The notes beneath the pieces were generated by a model. It ran no database searches. It was not told the origin of the DNA and saw only the letters and a list, made by a program, of their open reading frames with translations. This document shows positions 54,351 to 64,000 of a DNA stretch of 64,000 bases, piece after piece. Position numbers and translations under genes: made by a program. Each line of letters starts with the position of its first letter. Position 1 is the first letter of the stretch. The stretch lies in assembly GCA_946894095.1 (NCBI GenBank), contig OX335659.1, positions 3,789,501 to 3,853,500 of the forward strand. The letters run 5' to 3'. This DNA is from Incurvaria masculella. Its lineage: Eukaryota > Arthropoda > Insecta > Lepidoptera > Incurvariidae.

Positions 54351-55140
54351 AAACAATACATATACAAATACTTATACAAACTATAAACTTTAAGTGTCCA
54401 TAATTTTTCATGAGCAAAACCAAAACTCAAAGCCCATTGAGTGTGGTTTAAAATAAATCAGCACTTTGTGAAAACCAGGCTTAGCGACCACTAAGGGCCT
54501 TCATTACTAAAATGCTGATTATCTTGTACTGGAATCGATTGCGAGATGGTAAGAAAGGTACTTGGTTTTATTATGTGTGTTTACTATTGTTTAGGATAAG
54601 ACTGTTTCGCAAATAAAATAAAATAGATAGGTGAGGTTCCTAGCTTCGCTCCCGTCAATTTAGCTTAAAAAAAGTCTGGATGCAAACCGTCCAGGGTTTT
54701 AGGAGGAGTTCTGTGATATACACACATTATATAATATATATGGCCAGTACATTAATTTCGCCAGCGTAATCCTCGTTTTTTTCAAGACAAAACTGTTAAA
54801 ATTTGTTTTCTCTGAAGTATCTTGTTACCGAGGTATTCATTTCTAGTTTATGTCTAATTACATAAAAAAAAAGTGTTTCCGTCGCCGAAAATTAAGGGTT
54901 GATCTGCTGAAACTAAAGCGTCGAAGCAACTATTAAGGTTGACATTGTGTTGATAATGTTTTTAGCGAAACATTGACATCTTGGAGAATACACTCGTGCT
55001 TCACCTGGAACTAGATAAATCCGAATTGTTGGGGTGTTATTAATTCGTGTGTTTATTTCTCTAATGAACAAGCAGACGGAGATGTCATGTTTGCTAAGCT
55101 TCAGAGTTAACTTCATGCTTGTTTTATTGTTGTAAAATAT
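54351..55140. other. Unassigned stretch
   Basis: AATAAATCAGCACTTTGTGA then AAACCAGGCTTAGC at about 54450 is the inverse of a block near 13335-13370, an old shared repeat. Otherwise unrecognised. Confidence 0.3.
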
Positions 55141-55164
55141 TTGTGGAGATGGAAAGGTGGGTCA

Positions 55165-55712
55165 TAGACTAGCAGGTCGCGACAAAAATGGTAACGATAA
55201 CGTAAATGGCTGAAACTGGGTTCAGGGGATAAATACCAACCCTCTGAAGCCAAATGTGTCGATCTGCTTGTTCCAAGTGGTTGCGTTACGTAGATAAGGC
55301 ACCTGAAAAAGTCGTTATGGTGACAAAAAATATATATGATAAGGTATATGGATGCAAATGACAAAGCATGAAAGTATCAGTACATACTTGGTTAGCAATA
55401 CAAAAACTGAACAAATTTTTGGTTGCATTTCGTAGATATAGGAGATTTAGGTTACAGACATAAGTTTAGGTATATTGAAGTATTTAATAAAAAAACCGAA
55501 TGGTTTTTGGTGCATAATTAATAGTTACCATTGTTTCTAGACAATCCATATATTCATCAGCAGGTACATATCAACATTATTTTATATAGCCAATCTAGAT
55601 AACGCAACCACTTGGCGCAGGCAGACCGACATATTTAGTATCAGAGGGTTGGTCTCTTGTTGGCCATTTACCTTATCGTGACCAAAAATGTCGTGACCTC
55701 CCGAAATATCAG
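55165..55712. mobile_element. Foldback transposon, copy 2 (inverted)
   Basis: Counterpart of 29248-29812 in reverse orientation: CAGGTCGCGACAAAAATGGT to CCAAAAATGTCGTGACCTCC. Homology extends a few bases beyond the arms on both sides. Confidence 0.72.
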
Positions 55713-56035
55713 GTCTTAAGACCCACGGCTGCCTAGCTGCTCTCCCTTAGAAGTAATTTGCTTGTTGTATATTGGTTATTTCGCTTGGAAACTTTTATAG
55801 TCCGATATAGGTTATTGTGGGTAGTGCCATCTATTGTATTGCACGAAAAATAAACCATTGGGTTTAAGAAAATATTGTTTTAAATAGTCGGAAGAATAAA
55901 GAAAAGTGTCGTTTTCATTAAATAATGTTTTCTCAAATAAATTGAAATCCAAGACACACTTTCTCATTTCAAATGCTCTTTTTTTCGGTGTGGAAGCTGA
56001 TTAGCTTCTAAATCCGATTTTTTTTTTATTTTGGT

Positions 56036-56130
56036 TCTGACCTTTGGGAGTTTTATTCAGGCCACTCCTGGAGGAAAATTCTGGGAGGAATTCCGGGTTC
56101 TCAGTAGAGGAATACACTTTGACATTAGTG
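56036..56130 (+). repeat. Dispersed repeat, copy 1
   Basis: TCTGACCTTTGGGAGTTTTA to GTAGAGGAATACACTTTGAC is repeated at 60318-60415. Confidence 0.6.
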
Positions 56131-56312
56131 GTATATCAACCAAATAAAATGAATCTGTTCGTTGCATTTGTTGGTAATGTTGAAACTAACAGCTCTACGC
56201 AGAGAGCGCTAAGGTCGCTACATACTTTTTTTTTATAACAAAATGGATGCCCACGTAAAACTCGTTTTCGCTAATAAAATATAATAACATCGTTCGTTAT
56301 ATTTAACATTGT

Positions 56313-56650
56313 GTGTTCTTTTAAGAAATTGGACATGGATACAAAAAGCATACTCACATTTATGATTTGAGCGCATCTCACCGCTATTTCGAAGGAATGA
56401 GTGGCCATGCCAGGACCTTCCTTTAGTGAAGATGGCTACATTGAACTGGATTGAAAACACGGACGATGTTTAATTGCTATTTCGAACACCTTTTCGTGCA
56501 ATGTGATGGAACCAATCCGGGCGGGCTTAACCAACTAGTAGAGGGGGACCTACAGTTTTACATTGATTCCGAACCATGGAACAGCTCGCTTTCGTAACGA
56601 GATGCACTTATCCACCTCAAAAAGTAAAAGAACGTTGTGGTTGCCGATTT
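56313..56650 (-). mobile_element. tRNA-SINE, diverged copy without head
   Basis: GAAATTGGACATGGATACAA ... GAATGAGTGGCCATGCCAGG ... GATGCACTTATCCACCTCAA in SINE order. Confidence 0.62.
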
Positions 56651-56659
56651 GAAACGAAG

Positions 56660-56995
56660 CTAAGCTCAAGAAGCAACACGAGAGTAGTATAGGAGGATCT
56701 CAAGGTCACCGACAAAATTGAGAAGGGTCAGTTACGTGGAGTTTTTCAGGGTGCCATTTTTCGGACCTATCCGAGTCTACGGAAATCCGGAACCTTTTTA
56801 CATTGCGAATCACATGAGCTCGCAAAAAATCCCCAGCGCGAGCGCCACCCCCGTACGTAGTAAACAAAAACACAAGCGCACACAGCTCCTGTGCCGCAAC
56901 TTATACCGCCTCAATTAGGGCTCGAGTGTATGGTGCCGCCTCGCTACTATGATCTTTGCTCGTTCGTTCGGTCAGTATTCGGGATCCGTCCATCA
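56660..56995. other. Unassigned stretch
   Basis: A 66-codon frame at 56718-56918 has no motif I can name. Confidence 0.25.
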
Positions 56996-56999
56996 AAAT

Positions 57000-57482
57000 A
57001 AATTCGCTCACTTTGTTGTCCGTGTGTCCGTCTGTGTGTCGAGACTTTTTCTCAGGAACGCGTGGAGGTGTTATGTTGAAATTAATATGATATTATAATG
57101 TGTAAGATTCCTTGGAGCTGTATAAAGATTCAAAGTCAACGCGATAAAAAACGGCCATTTATGCCGCACTATTCAACACTCGCAAATGAATTAAAACCTG
57201 TATAGCTTTTTTGTGAGACGTGGAGCAAATCGATACCAAGCGATTGTAAACTAGCTCTTGAGGGAAACATTTCAACGAGCGATAGTTTTTGGAATTTAGT
57301 GTTCGAAGCGACGTATCAAAATGGAATACAAAATAATTTTATGCCTTATGCACTTGTGATTTTTTTTTAATTAACAAAAAATATTCACGTTTGGTGTTTT
57401 CTCCTCTAATGTACCGTCCACCCCACCCGCAAAATTGTAGGGACACCTTGGTGCTCGAGTCAGACTCACACTTATCCGGTTT
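57000..57482 (-). mobile_element. Longer variant of the (GTCY)n element family
   Basis: It starts near GTCCGTGTGTCCGTCTGTGT (a degraded GTCY run) and ends CGAGTCAGACTCACACTTAT then CCGGTTTT, the family's GGCCAAGTGCGAGTCGG end in diverged form. The interior of about 400 bp is unlike the other copies. Confidence 0.5.
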
Positions 57483-57553
57483 TATATGTATTTAACGGTA
57501 AATAGCGAACGGCAGACGTCGCCATGTCCTGATATATGTATGCACCCAAGAGG

Positions 57554-57670
57554 TGCCCAACACTGCACATGCGCTTTCGAATTTTCTCGAGGACCATGCC
57601 GGTTGGCCAGGTGCTTCATCAATCCGAGGTTCGAAGGGCCCCAGGTTGTACTATCGGGGAAATATCTGCT
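57554..57670 (-). pseudogene. Jockey/CR1-like LINE 3' end
   Basis: The reverse strand carries ACAACCTGGGGCCCTTCGAA and GATGAAGCACCTGGCCAACC, the last codons of the LINE. Confidence 0.55.
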
Positions 57671-58739
57671 TTCTGACGATTAGGTTTTGGCTTTTACGGA
57701 GTTCTCATGTGAAAAATCCTCACAAATCCGATATTCGTCGCAGTAGAACAGCACGTGCCGCCCGGGAGCTAGCTTCGGTTTTGATTTATCGCTAATGAAA
57801 AAAACAAGCCTCTTCCATTCCGCGAGCGCATTAGCTTACTTAGTAATTTGGATTAACGGGCGATTTAACTCTGCTGATTTTGTTATTTATAGGCCGTACC
57901 TATGTAGGTACGTATGGTACCGACGCTTAATGGTTGTTTTTTTGCCGCCTGAAGAAAACAATACCGTTTCTTCGCTCCAGAATTATTTCAGTGTCTCGTT
58001 TCGCCCTTGGATTGTTCTGCCTGGCTGGCTACCGATGGTTTTAGGTTTCTCGCATTGGATAAAAATATTAACAACGCCGACACTCATATTACAAGCAACA
58101 TCTTTTTTTTTTGGCAATGTTTATGTGAAAATCAATCTTCTGTTTATTTACTGCGTTCCTGTGTTATTGTAGAAGTGTTTACTTAGTAGGGTAGAAATTC
58201 TAGCGCTATTCTAGCAATTCCGAGCTTAGTTATCAGAAATTTTCTCGATCCACAAAACAATTTATATAATGTTATGCAACTTGAATCATTGAAATTGCCT
58301 TCCTCCGGAATATTTTCTTCGAGTAAATCGCTTTGACAACCGCGACTGACGGCGAAAACGTTTGTGATTCCTAGGCATGGAATTCCTAGCCATGCAAACG
58401 CATGCATCAGTTGAAGCTTTAACATGACCCACATGGTGTTCACCGCTTGGAAGTCAACACGTCACAATCGAAAGATCCAAGCGACTAGGGGTCACAAGAA
58501 AGGCCCCGATTTTTTTATCTCCATATTTATTACTATTATATGCATGTTTGCAAAGTTTCAGAGCTATACACACTGACAGACAATGATCTTATAGGGGTTT
58601 TTAGAACCCTAAAAAGTATATTTCACTTACTTGTTTTTTCATTTCGCTGGGTCGATTTTCCATATTACCATGTAGAATCGACGTATACAGGGTTAATTTT
58701 CAAGTGTACCTTCATGGGCAAATCCGAAACTATGAGTAA
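57671..58739. other. Unassigned stretch
   Basis: The 125-codon frame at 57795-58172 is AT-rich and without recognisable domain; I do not call it a gene. Confidence 0.3.
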
Positions 58740-59857
58740 CTAGCTGCGGTACCCGGCTCCGCTCGGGTTAGTGTCGGCTAAATTATCTCATGGATAAAAA
58801 GTAGCCCACATGACTGGTCCAAAATAGGATCAAACTGGTCCAGGACAATGTATCCATGTACCAAATTTAATCAAGATCGTTCGAGCCGAAATAGCATGAT
58901 TTAATGAGAAACATCCAATAATTCCCATTTAGAGCTTCGTTGACGTTTGGTGGCTATTTAAAAAAAAAACATTTGCCGCGAGAACCTTTCTGCACTTTCA
59001 CTGCTACATTGCTTACCTAGTAAGTAACGTGTAACGTAGGTAAGTTTTGCGTGGACTCCAACCCACAGCCAGCCTCAACATCGAAAACAGTAACCCATCT
59101 CGAACCTGACTGCTCCCAGAGATGCTATACATTGATAAAATACGCATATAAATCAGGTAAGTGGTTCGCATGTTATAAGACTTTAAGACTTATATTATGT
59201 AATCTATAAGTTTTTAGTAGAATCAGGCTAGACGTAGATACAATGCACATCTAAATCGAGTAATTGGTTCTCAAGGATTTTATTCTGTTGGTCGCTCCTC
59301 CGGCGATTTAGCGTGATGCCAAGTAGTCCTAAAGTTGCAGGAAATACCAAGCCGTACTTCAGTAAAAGTAAGCGCTGCCGCCGCAAAGCCGAGCCGTGCA
59401 TAGCATTGCAGTTTGTATGACAGCCCCATCTTAGCGTAAGCGGAACTGAATTCTATTTAGCCAATCCTAATTCCCGGGTAGTTAAATGTACATGTACTAA
59501 GTTTTACAAATCGCTAGTGCCTTGAAAATTCGCCAAACGGACACCAAACAGTCACGACGTCTGCCCTCCCCCCGCCGCCGCTCCCCGCCACCGCCCCCGG
59601 CTCCTCTCCCCCTAGTGTGAAGTATCGCTACCGGCATCGTTTTCGCAGCCCCGTGAAAGTTCTAAAGCCCATGGGCACATAAATTGTAGCCTATGTGTTA
59701 TTCTGATGTATAAGCTATATCATTGTAAAGTTTCATTAGAATCCATTCAGTAGTTTTTACGTGAAAGAGTAACAAACATCCATCCATCCATCCATCCATC
59801 CATCCATCCATCCATCCATTATTACAAACTTTCCCCTTTATATTATTTATTATTAGA
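58740..59857 (-). mobile_element. Non-autonomous Helitron, copy B (1118 bp)
   Basis: Near-identical to the element at 163-1299 over its whole length, but inverted. Its 5' TC end is at 59857-59856 and the CTAG end at 58743-58740, again between A and T with no target duplication. The tetranucleotide run is at about 59780-59819, and the LINE-tail and SINE-like cargo are the same. No coding capacity. Confidence 0.85.
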
Positions 59858-60317
59858 TAGCACATCTAAATGCGCCCCATGACTCCTATGAGAGTTTTAG
59901 CAATTTTTTATAGTTTCGGATTTTACTATGAAGGCACATTTGAAAATTAACTCTGTATACTTCGATTCTACATGGTAATATGGAAAATCAATCCAGCGAA
60001 AGAAATGCTCGCCGGTTCAAATCTTTTACGAAATTGTTCTTTGAAAGATTGCTTTTCGAAATGAACAATTCCTTCATTTTCTTGCTATATTCTTCAAATA
60101 CATGATTTTATAGTTCTATTTCGACTACTCTCTATACGAATCGCCCACGTATTTCACTTCCCTTCACCGCGACAGTCTAAAAGGGCTGGCAGCGTGGCTG
60201 AAATACGTAAAAAACGCCCAAAATTGAGCGAGTGCGATCTTTCATCCCCTCGGGTAGAGACCTCGCGGGATGGGGAGCGAGGGGCGAGGGGAGGGTAGGC
60301 CGGTTACGTAGTATGTT
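59858..60317. other. Unassigned stretch
   Basis: No feature recognised; GC-rich at 60240-60300. Confidence 0.3.
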
Positions 60318-60415
60318 CTGACCTTTGAGAGTTTTATTCAGGCCACTCCTGGAGGCCAATTCTGTGAATTCCGGGTTCTCAGTAGAGGAATACACTTTGA
60401 CATTACTTTGATATT
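60318..60415 (+). repeat. Dispersed repeat, copy 2
   Basis: Counterpart of 56036-56130. Confidence 0.6.
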
Positions 60416-60525
60416 CTGGTAATCGATCGCTGCACCACACGGAATGAAAGACGCGAATTTAAATTTTTCCACGTGTTTCCGGATTCAGCGGTAATGAAAA
60501 AATACATAGTATCCATTTCTATGGA

Positions 60526-61095
60526 GCGGCTCGTAGCCTAGTGGCGCGGGGTCTGGCCTAGCGTACCGGAGGCCTGGGTTCAATACCGACATGTATTGTA
60601 TTGTATTTATTTAGCATAACACAAAGTAACACACATATAACAAAACATTGTCATTGGTGATCGTTATTATTACTTGTCAATATTTTCAATAGCAAAAAAT
60701 CAATCATTTAACATTCTAACAATAACATCCAATAAAAATAAAAATATGCACTGCACCAGTGTCTTTCTCTTTCCGAGTTCGATAAGTGCATTTCGTCACG
60801 AATGCGAGCAGCTCCATGGTTCGGAATCCATGTAAAACTGTAGGTCCCTAATAGATGGTAGGGTTTAAGCCCGCCCGGGTTGGTACCATCGCATTGGATG
60901 AAAAGATGGTCGAAGCGGTAATGAAAAATTGTCCGTGTTTTTGATCCAGTTCAATGTAGCCGTGCTCATAAAGGGAAGGTCCTGGCATGGCACCTAATTC
61001 CTTCGGGAATTTGGTAGGATTGGGCTAATATCATAACGGTAGAAGTGTGGTGTTAGCCATCCATGTCAGGTCACATATAAAATAAATAAATAAAC
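60526..61095 (+). mobile_element. tRNA-SINE carrying an internal insertion
   Basis: The head GCGGCTCGTAGCCTAGTGGC and B box GGGTTCAATACCGACATG are followed by about 150 AT-rich foreign bases (about 60595-60748, starting with TGTATTGTATTGTATTTATT). The SINE then resumes at CACCAGTGTCTTTCTCTTTC and runs to its tail. Confidence 0.75.
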
Positions 61096-61184
61096 GATCG
61101 GAAGCTATTTACTGATTCAGTGAGTATTCAGTAGTGTGAATATGGTTGTATGCGGATAATTGCGGACGGAAAAATATGTTATGC

Positions 61185-61290
61185 AAACCCGTGAAGTTTC
61201 TTCGCGGGTTCTTCTTCACTGGGTTGATCTAATCCGCGGATCTTTGTGACCTTACTTAGTGTAGTTTTACTACCAAAAAGTTGAAATAAA
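61185..61290 (-). repeat. Dispersed repeat, copy 3 of 3
   Basis: Reverse of 31130-31240 (GGTTGATCTAATCCGCGGAT). Confidence 0.5.
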
Positions 61291-61324
61291 TGCAATGAAA
61301 AAAATATGTGAAATGGCCTCCAAG

Positions 61325-61470
61325 AGGCCTATTTCAGGAGTTCAATGCTCAGGAAGCAGGTATCTTTCAGTCGAGAAAATCGCTTTGAAAACCGCTATAA
61401 AAGAGGTTTTCTCGACTGAAACTACGTTATTCCTGAGAACGTAAGTACAAGAAAAGGCCTACAGGATCAG
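61325..61470. mobile_element. Foldback MITE related to 25138-25313
   Basis: AGGCCTATTTCAGGAGTTC and GAGAAAATCGCTTTGAAAAC match the core; the arms TTTCAGTCGAGAAAA and TTTTCTCGACTGAAA are inverted. Confidence 0.55.
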
Positions 61471-62505
61471 TCGTAAGGTAATTGACTAATTCAGTGAGGA
61501 TTCAGGATTGTGTATCCGGTTTGTAAACGAATTAGGGCAAGAATTGGGCTCCTGGAAGCTCGCAGCACGGCTAGTCAGAGATATCGCCCAGTCATTTGAG
61601 CGTGCTTCGGTAGCTACTGAACGGTGACAGTGTGCTATTTATTGAGTTTTTGGAAAGATTATTTGAAAATTGTGTTTATTTATTTTAAGGTTCTTGAAAT
61701 ATTACAGAACAAAATTACAGCGAAATGGAACTACATTTATTTATTTATTTATTTATTAATATGGCTCACATACAGGATAAATCCGTATACACAAACATAA
61801 ACACATTTACAGCATAAAAAACGAACGAATCATACTACAGGTAGTGGGCACGTGGGCACAGCGTGTACAGTTATATAGGTAGTCAGCTAAGAAAGTTTAT
61901 ATCTACGATTCAACAATATGTTTAAAATAAAATAGTGAAGCTAAGGAAACTGAACAATGTAGTGTAAAATTAATAAATGAGACCACGGAATATTCTGTGA
62001 ATGAGACAATGTAAAATTTAGATGAACACATAAACTTGAACATAAAAATATTAACATATTTCGTTAACCTAATGCAACTACAAGCAATATATAAGATACT
62101 AAAACAGAATGAATACAGGAAACACAGTATGCAATACTAATAGTTTCATTAAGCAATCTATGCTGTCTTAAAACTGGTTTCATTTGTATATTGAAACTTC
62201 CGGTATGTCCAAAAAGTCATGAGTAAAAAATAACTAGGCGAAACGAGGTTGACTAGTCTAGAGGTAGGTTCCCTGAGAATACATATCGATGTTCGGGAAT
62301 CACAAATGTCAACCATGACGATGCTGGTGTGTATGAGAGCAACAATTATTTAATTATATTAAATACAATATTTTAAAAGACCATACAAACGGAAGACTTC
62401 AAAAACCATTGGCATATATTCGAAAAGTTTTTGTCATCTATTTATGTATGTATGTATTTACCTATATAAATTAAATGGAATTCCTGCGTGGTTGCCATGG
62501 TGCAA
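61471..62505. other. AT-rich stretch
   Basis: A short (TTTA)n run at about 61736-61757 and nothing else recognised. Confidence 0.35.
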
Positions 62506-62509
62506 CTCT

Positions 62510-62575
62510 CAGGGTAAACAGGCAAGTAAGTGATTAAAACGTTTAGTTGCATTTCGCACCATAACAAGTGAACTG
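62510..62575. mobile_element. Half copy of the 13973-14135 MITE
   Basis: CAGGCAAGTAAGTGATTAAA then CGTTTAGTTGCATTTCGCAC matches one arm; the other arm is absent. Confidence 0.5.
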
Positions 62576-62697
62576 AAATGTATCAGTGAACATACGTCTT
62601 CTCGCATTATCCATCCATGCAAAACCTATTGGCTGGGTATTTTGTTTAGGCCATCAAATAAAGTATTATTATTATTCACTGCAAATTACCATACCTT

Positions 62698-63118
62698 TTA
62701 TTTATGCAAGCTGATATGGATGGCTAATATCACACAACTAACGTTATGATAGCTATAGAGCTATCATATCCAACCATTCCCAAAGGAATTAGGTGTCATG
62801 CCAGGACTTTCCCTTTACTGGCACGGCTACATTGAACTGGATGGAAAAAACGGACATTTTTTCATTGCCGCTTAGACCATTTTTTCATCCAATGCGATGG
62901 TACCAAACCGGGCGGGCTTAAACTCTACCATCTAGCAGCGGAGTGGGACCTACAGTTTTATATGGATTCCGAACCATGAAGCAGCTCGTATTCGTGACAA
63001 AATGCACTTATCCAACTCGGAAAGAGAAAGAAAGTGGTTGCAGGAAATGGGCGAGGATTTGAACCCAGACCCCTGTTATGATAGGCAAGTCCCCGCGTCA
63101 CTAGGCTACGAGCTGCTC
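62698..63118 (-). mobile_element. tRNA-SINE, full copy
   Basis: Reverse orientation from tail (ATGGATGGCTAATATCACAC) to head (CACTAGGCTACGAGCTGCTC). Confidence 0.78.
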
Positions 63119-63119
63119 T

Positions 63120-63685
63120 GTACCTAGCATAGGTAATATGTTTAAATACCAATTCAGTGTAGTTTGCTATTCACCACATCCAGCTACTATAATTCCAAAG
63201 TTACCTTTCGGTTGCACCATACAATTATGCAATGTTAACTATCGGATTTCAGATAGCTGGAGGTGGTGAAAACGGCAATCAATGTTATAAAAATAAAAAA
63301 AATTAAACGCATGTGCGTGAAAACCTCATCGAAAGAATACCGAATGACGATAGATATACCTGTAAAATTACCTGTGTATTTGTACGTAAATTATGTGATA
63401 ATTTATTGATAAATAAACTTAGCACCGAGGCACCGAGGTATCAAGATTTCCAGAGAGTTTCGATCCGACGTCAGACGCAGCGCCACCTCCGCAGCCGCGC
63501 AGCCTGCTTGATAAGACGACTCTAATTACGCACACACAAGATGGCGGAACCTTCCTTGCTTGGGGAGGGGACGGCGGCGTAGCCCCTGGCATATCCAGAG
63601 TGGACATTGTTTTAAGCAGAAAAAAAAACACGGTAGAGCCGTGTCGACGAAACTGGTTTCGAAATATTTCGAAATTTGTGTGGCT
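63120..63685. other. Unassigned stretch
   Basis: GC-rich patch near 63470-63590 with shadow frames; no motif. Confidence 0.3.
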
Positions 63686-63689
63686 AGTT

Positions 63690-64000
63690 TTTTTATTTTT
63701 TATGTGACTGGACATGGATGGCTAATACCACACCTTCTGTCATGTTATTAGCCCAACACACCACATGGGAACTAGGTGCCATGCCAGGACCTTCCTTATA
63801 TTGCACGGCTACATTAAACTGGATGGAAAACACGGACAATTTTCATTGCCGCTTCGACCATCGTTCATCCAATGCGATGGTACCAACCCGGGCGGGATTA
63901 ACCCTACCACCTAGTAAGTAAGGAAGGGGACCTACAGTTTAACGCGGAATCCGAACCACGGCCAGCCTCTATCAACGGTCGAATGGTCACCCATCCAAGA
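63690..64000 (-). mobile_element. SINE with 5S head, cut by the window end
   Basis: Same as 53968-54350 from its tail to CGGTCGAATGGTCACCCATCC; the 5S-derived block continues beyond 64000. Confidence 0.75.

Noticed and set aside
54645..54665. Another Helitron 3' end (AGGTTCCTAGCTTCGCTCCCG)
   Set aside because: It resembles the hairpin plus CTAG end, but the order and hairpin are broken and no element body is visible.
54722..54745. TATATAAT-rich stretch as a promoter
   Set aside because: AT-rich background gives many such matches and no gene starts nearby.
57795..58172. 125-codon AT-rich frame
   Set aside because: Hydrophobic residues reflect T-rich codons; no recognisable family.
1..64000. 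CRISPR array, phage or bacterial operon
   Set aside because: No regularly spaced identical repeats with unique spacers, no dense coding and no ribosome-binding-site spaced genes; the repeats are eukaryotic transposons and microsatellites.

Overview
This window is eukaryotic and most likely comes from a moth or butterfly (Lepidoptera). It is AT-rich, has almost no long open reading frames, and is packed with short dispersed repeats. Three things point to Lepidoptera: at least nine copies of the lepidopteran MITE type that carries a (GTCY)n microsatellite, RTE-like and Jockey/CR1-like LINE remnants, and two short interstitial runs of the insect telomere unit TTAGG. There is no operon structure, CRISPR array or bacterial gene.

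Only one host gene can be supported. It lies on the + strand at about 8454-18391, and only its 3' end is in the window. It encodes the membrane-spanning segment and cytoplasmic tail of a single-pass receptor, probably an immunoglobulin-superfamily protein of the sidestep type. Three exons (8454-8713 or -8971, 16869-17042, 18176-18391) join in frame and end at a stop. The membrane exon is duplicated in tandem with a period of exactly 258 bp, giving two intact copies and one broken copy, all in one open frame. The upstream ectodomain exons must lie before position 1; 1-8453 looks like intron. Introns of 7.9 or 8.2 kb and 1.1 kb separate the three exons, and the longer one is full of transposon debris.

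The second real protein-coding frame is a free-standing retrotransposon Gag (48960-49865, - strand) with an intact CCHC zinc knuckle and no recognisable pol, protease or LTRs. It is either an isolated fragment or a candidate domesticated gag.

The rest is a layered transposon landscape. It includes: two about 1.1-kb Helitrons in opposite orientation near the two ends (163-1299, 58740-59857), the first of which has a paralogous empty site in the window; a TTAA-flanked MITE nested in a tRNA-like SINE (12109-12840); more than fifteen copies or pieces of a tRNA-headed SINE; three copies of a SINE with the same body but a chimeric tRNA-box/5S rRNA head; a third SINE type with tRNA-like sequences at both ends (37895-38220); about ten different foldback or MITE palindromes; and LINE 3'-end fragments. 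Stratigraphy can be read in several places, for example Helitron into MITE and MITE into SINE.

Layout: 1-8453 upstream intron with Helitron and MITEs; 8454-19100 receptor 3' end; 19100-25500 MITEs then mostly unique AT-rich DNA; 25500-42400 SINEs, MITEs and foldbacks; 42400-48550 MITEs, a LINE remnant and a large palindrome; 48960-49865 gag; 50690-64000 SINEs, a foldback element, the second Helitron, and a 5S-headed SINE cut by the window end.
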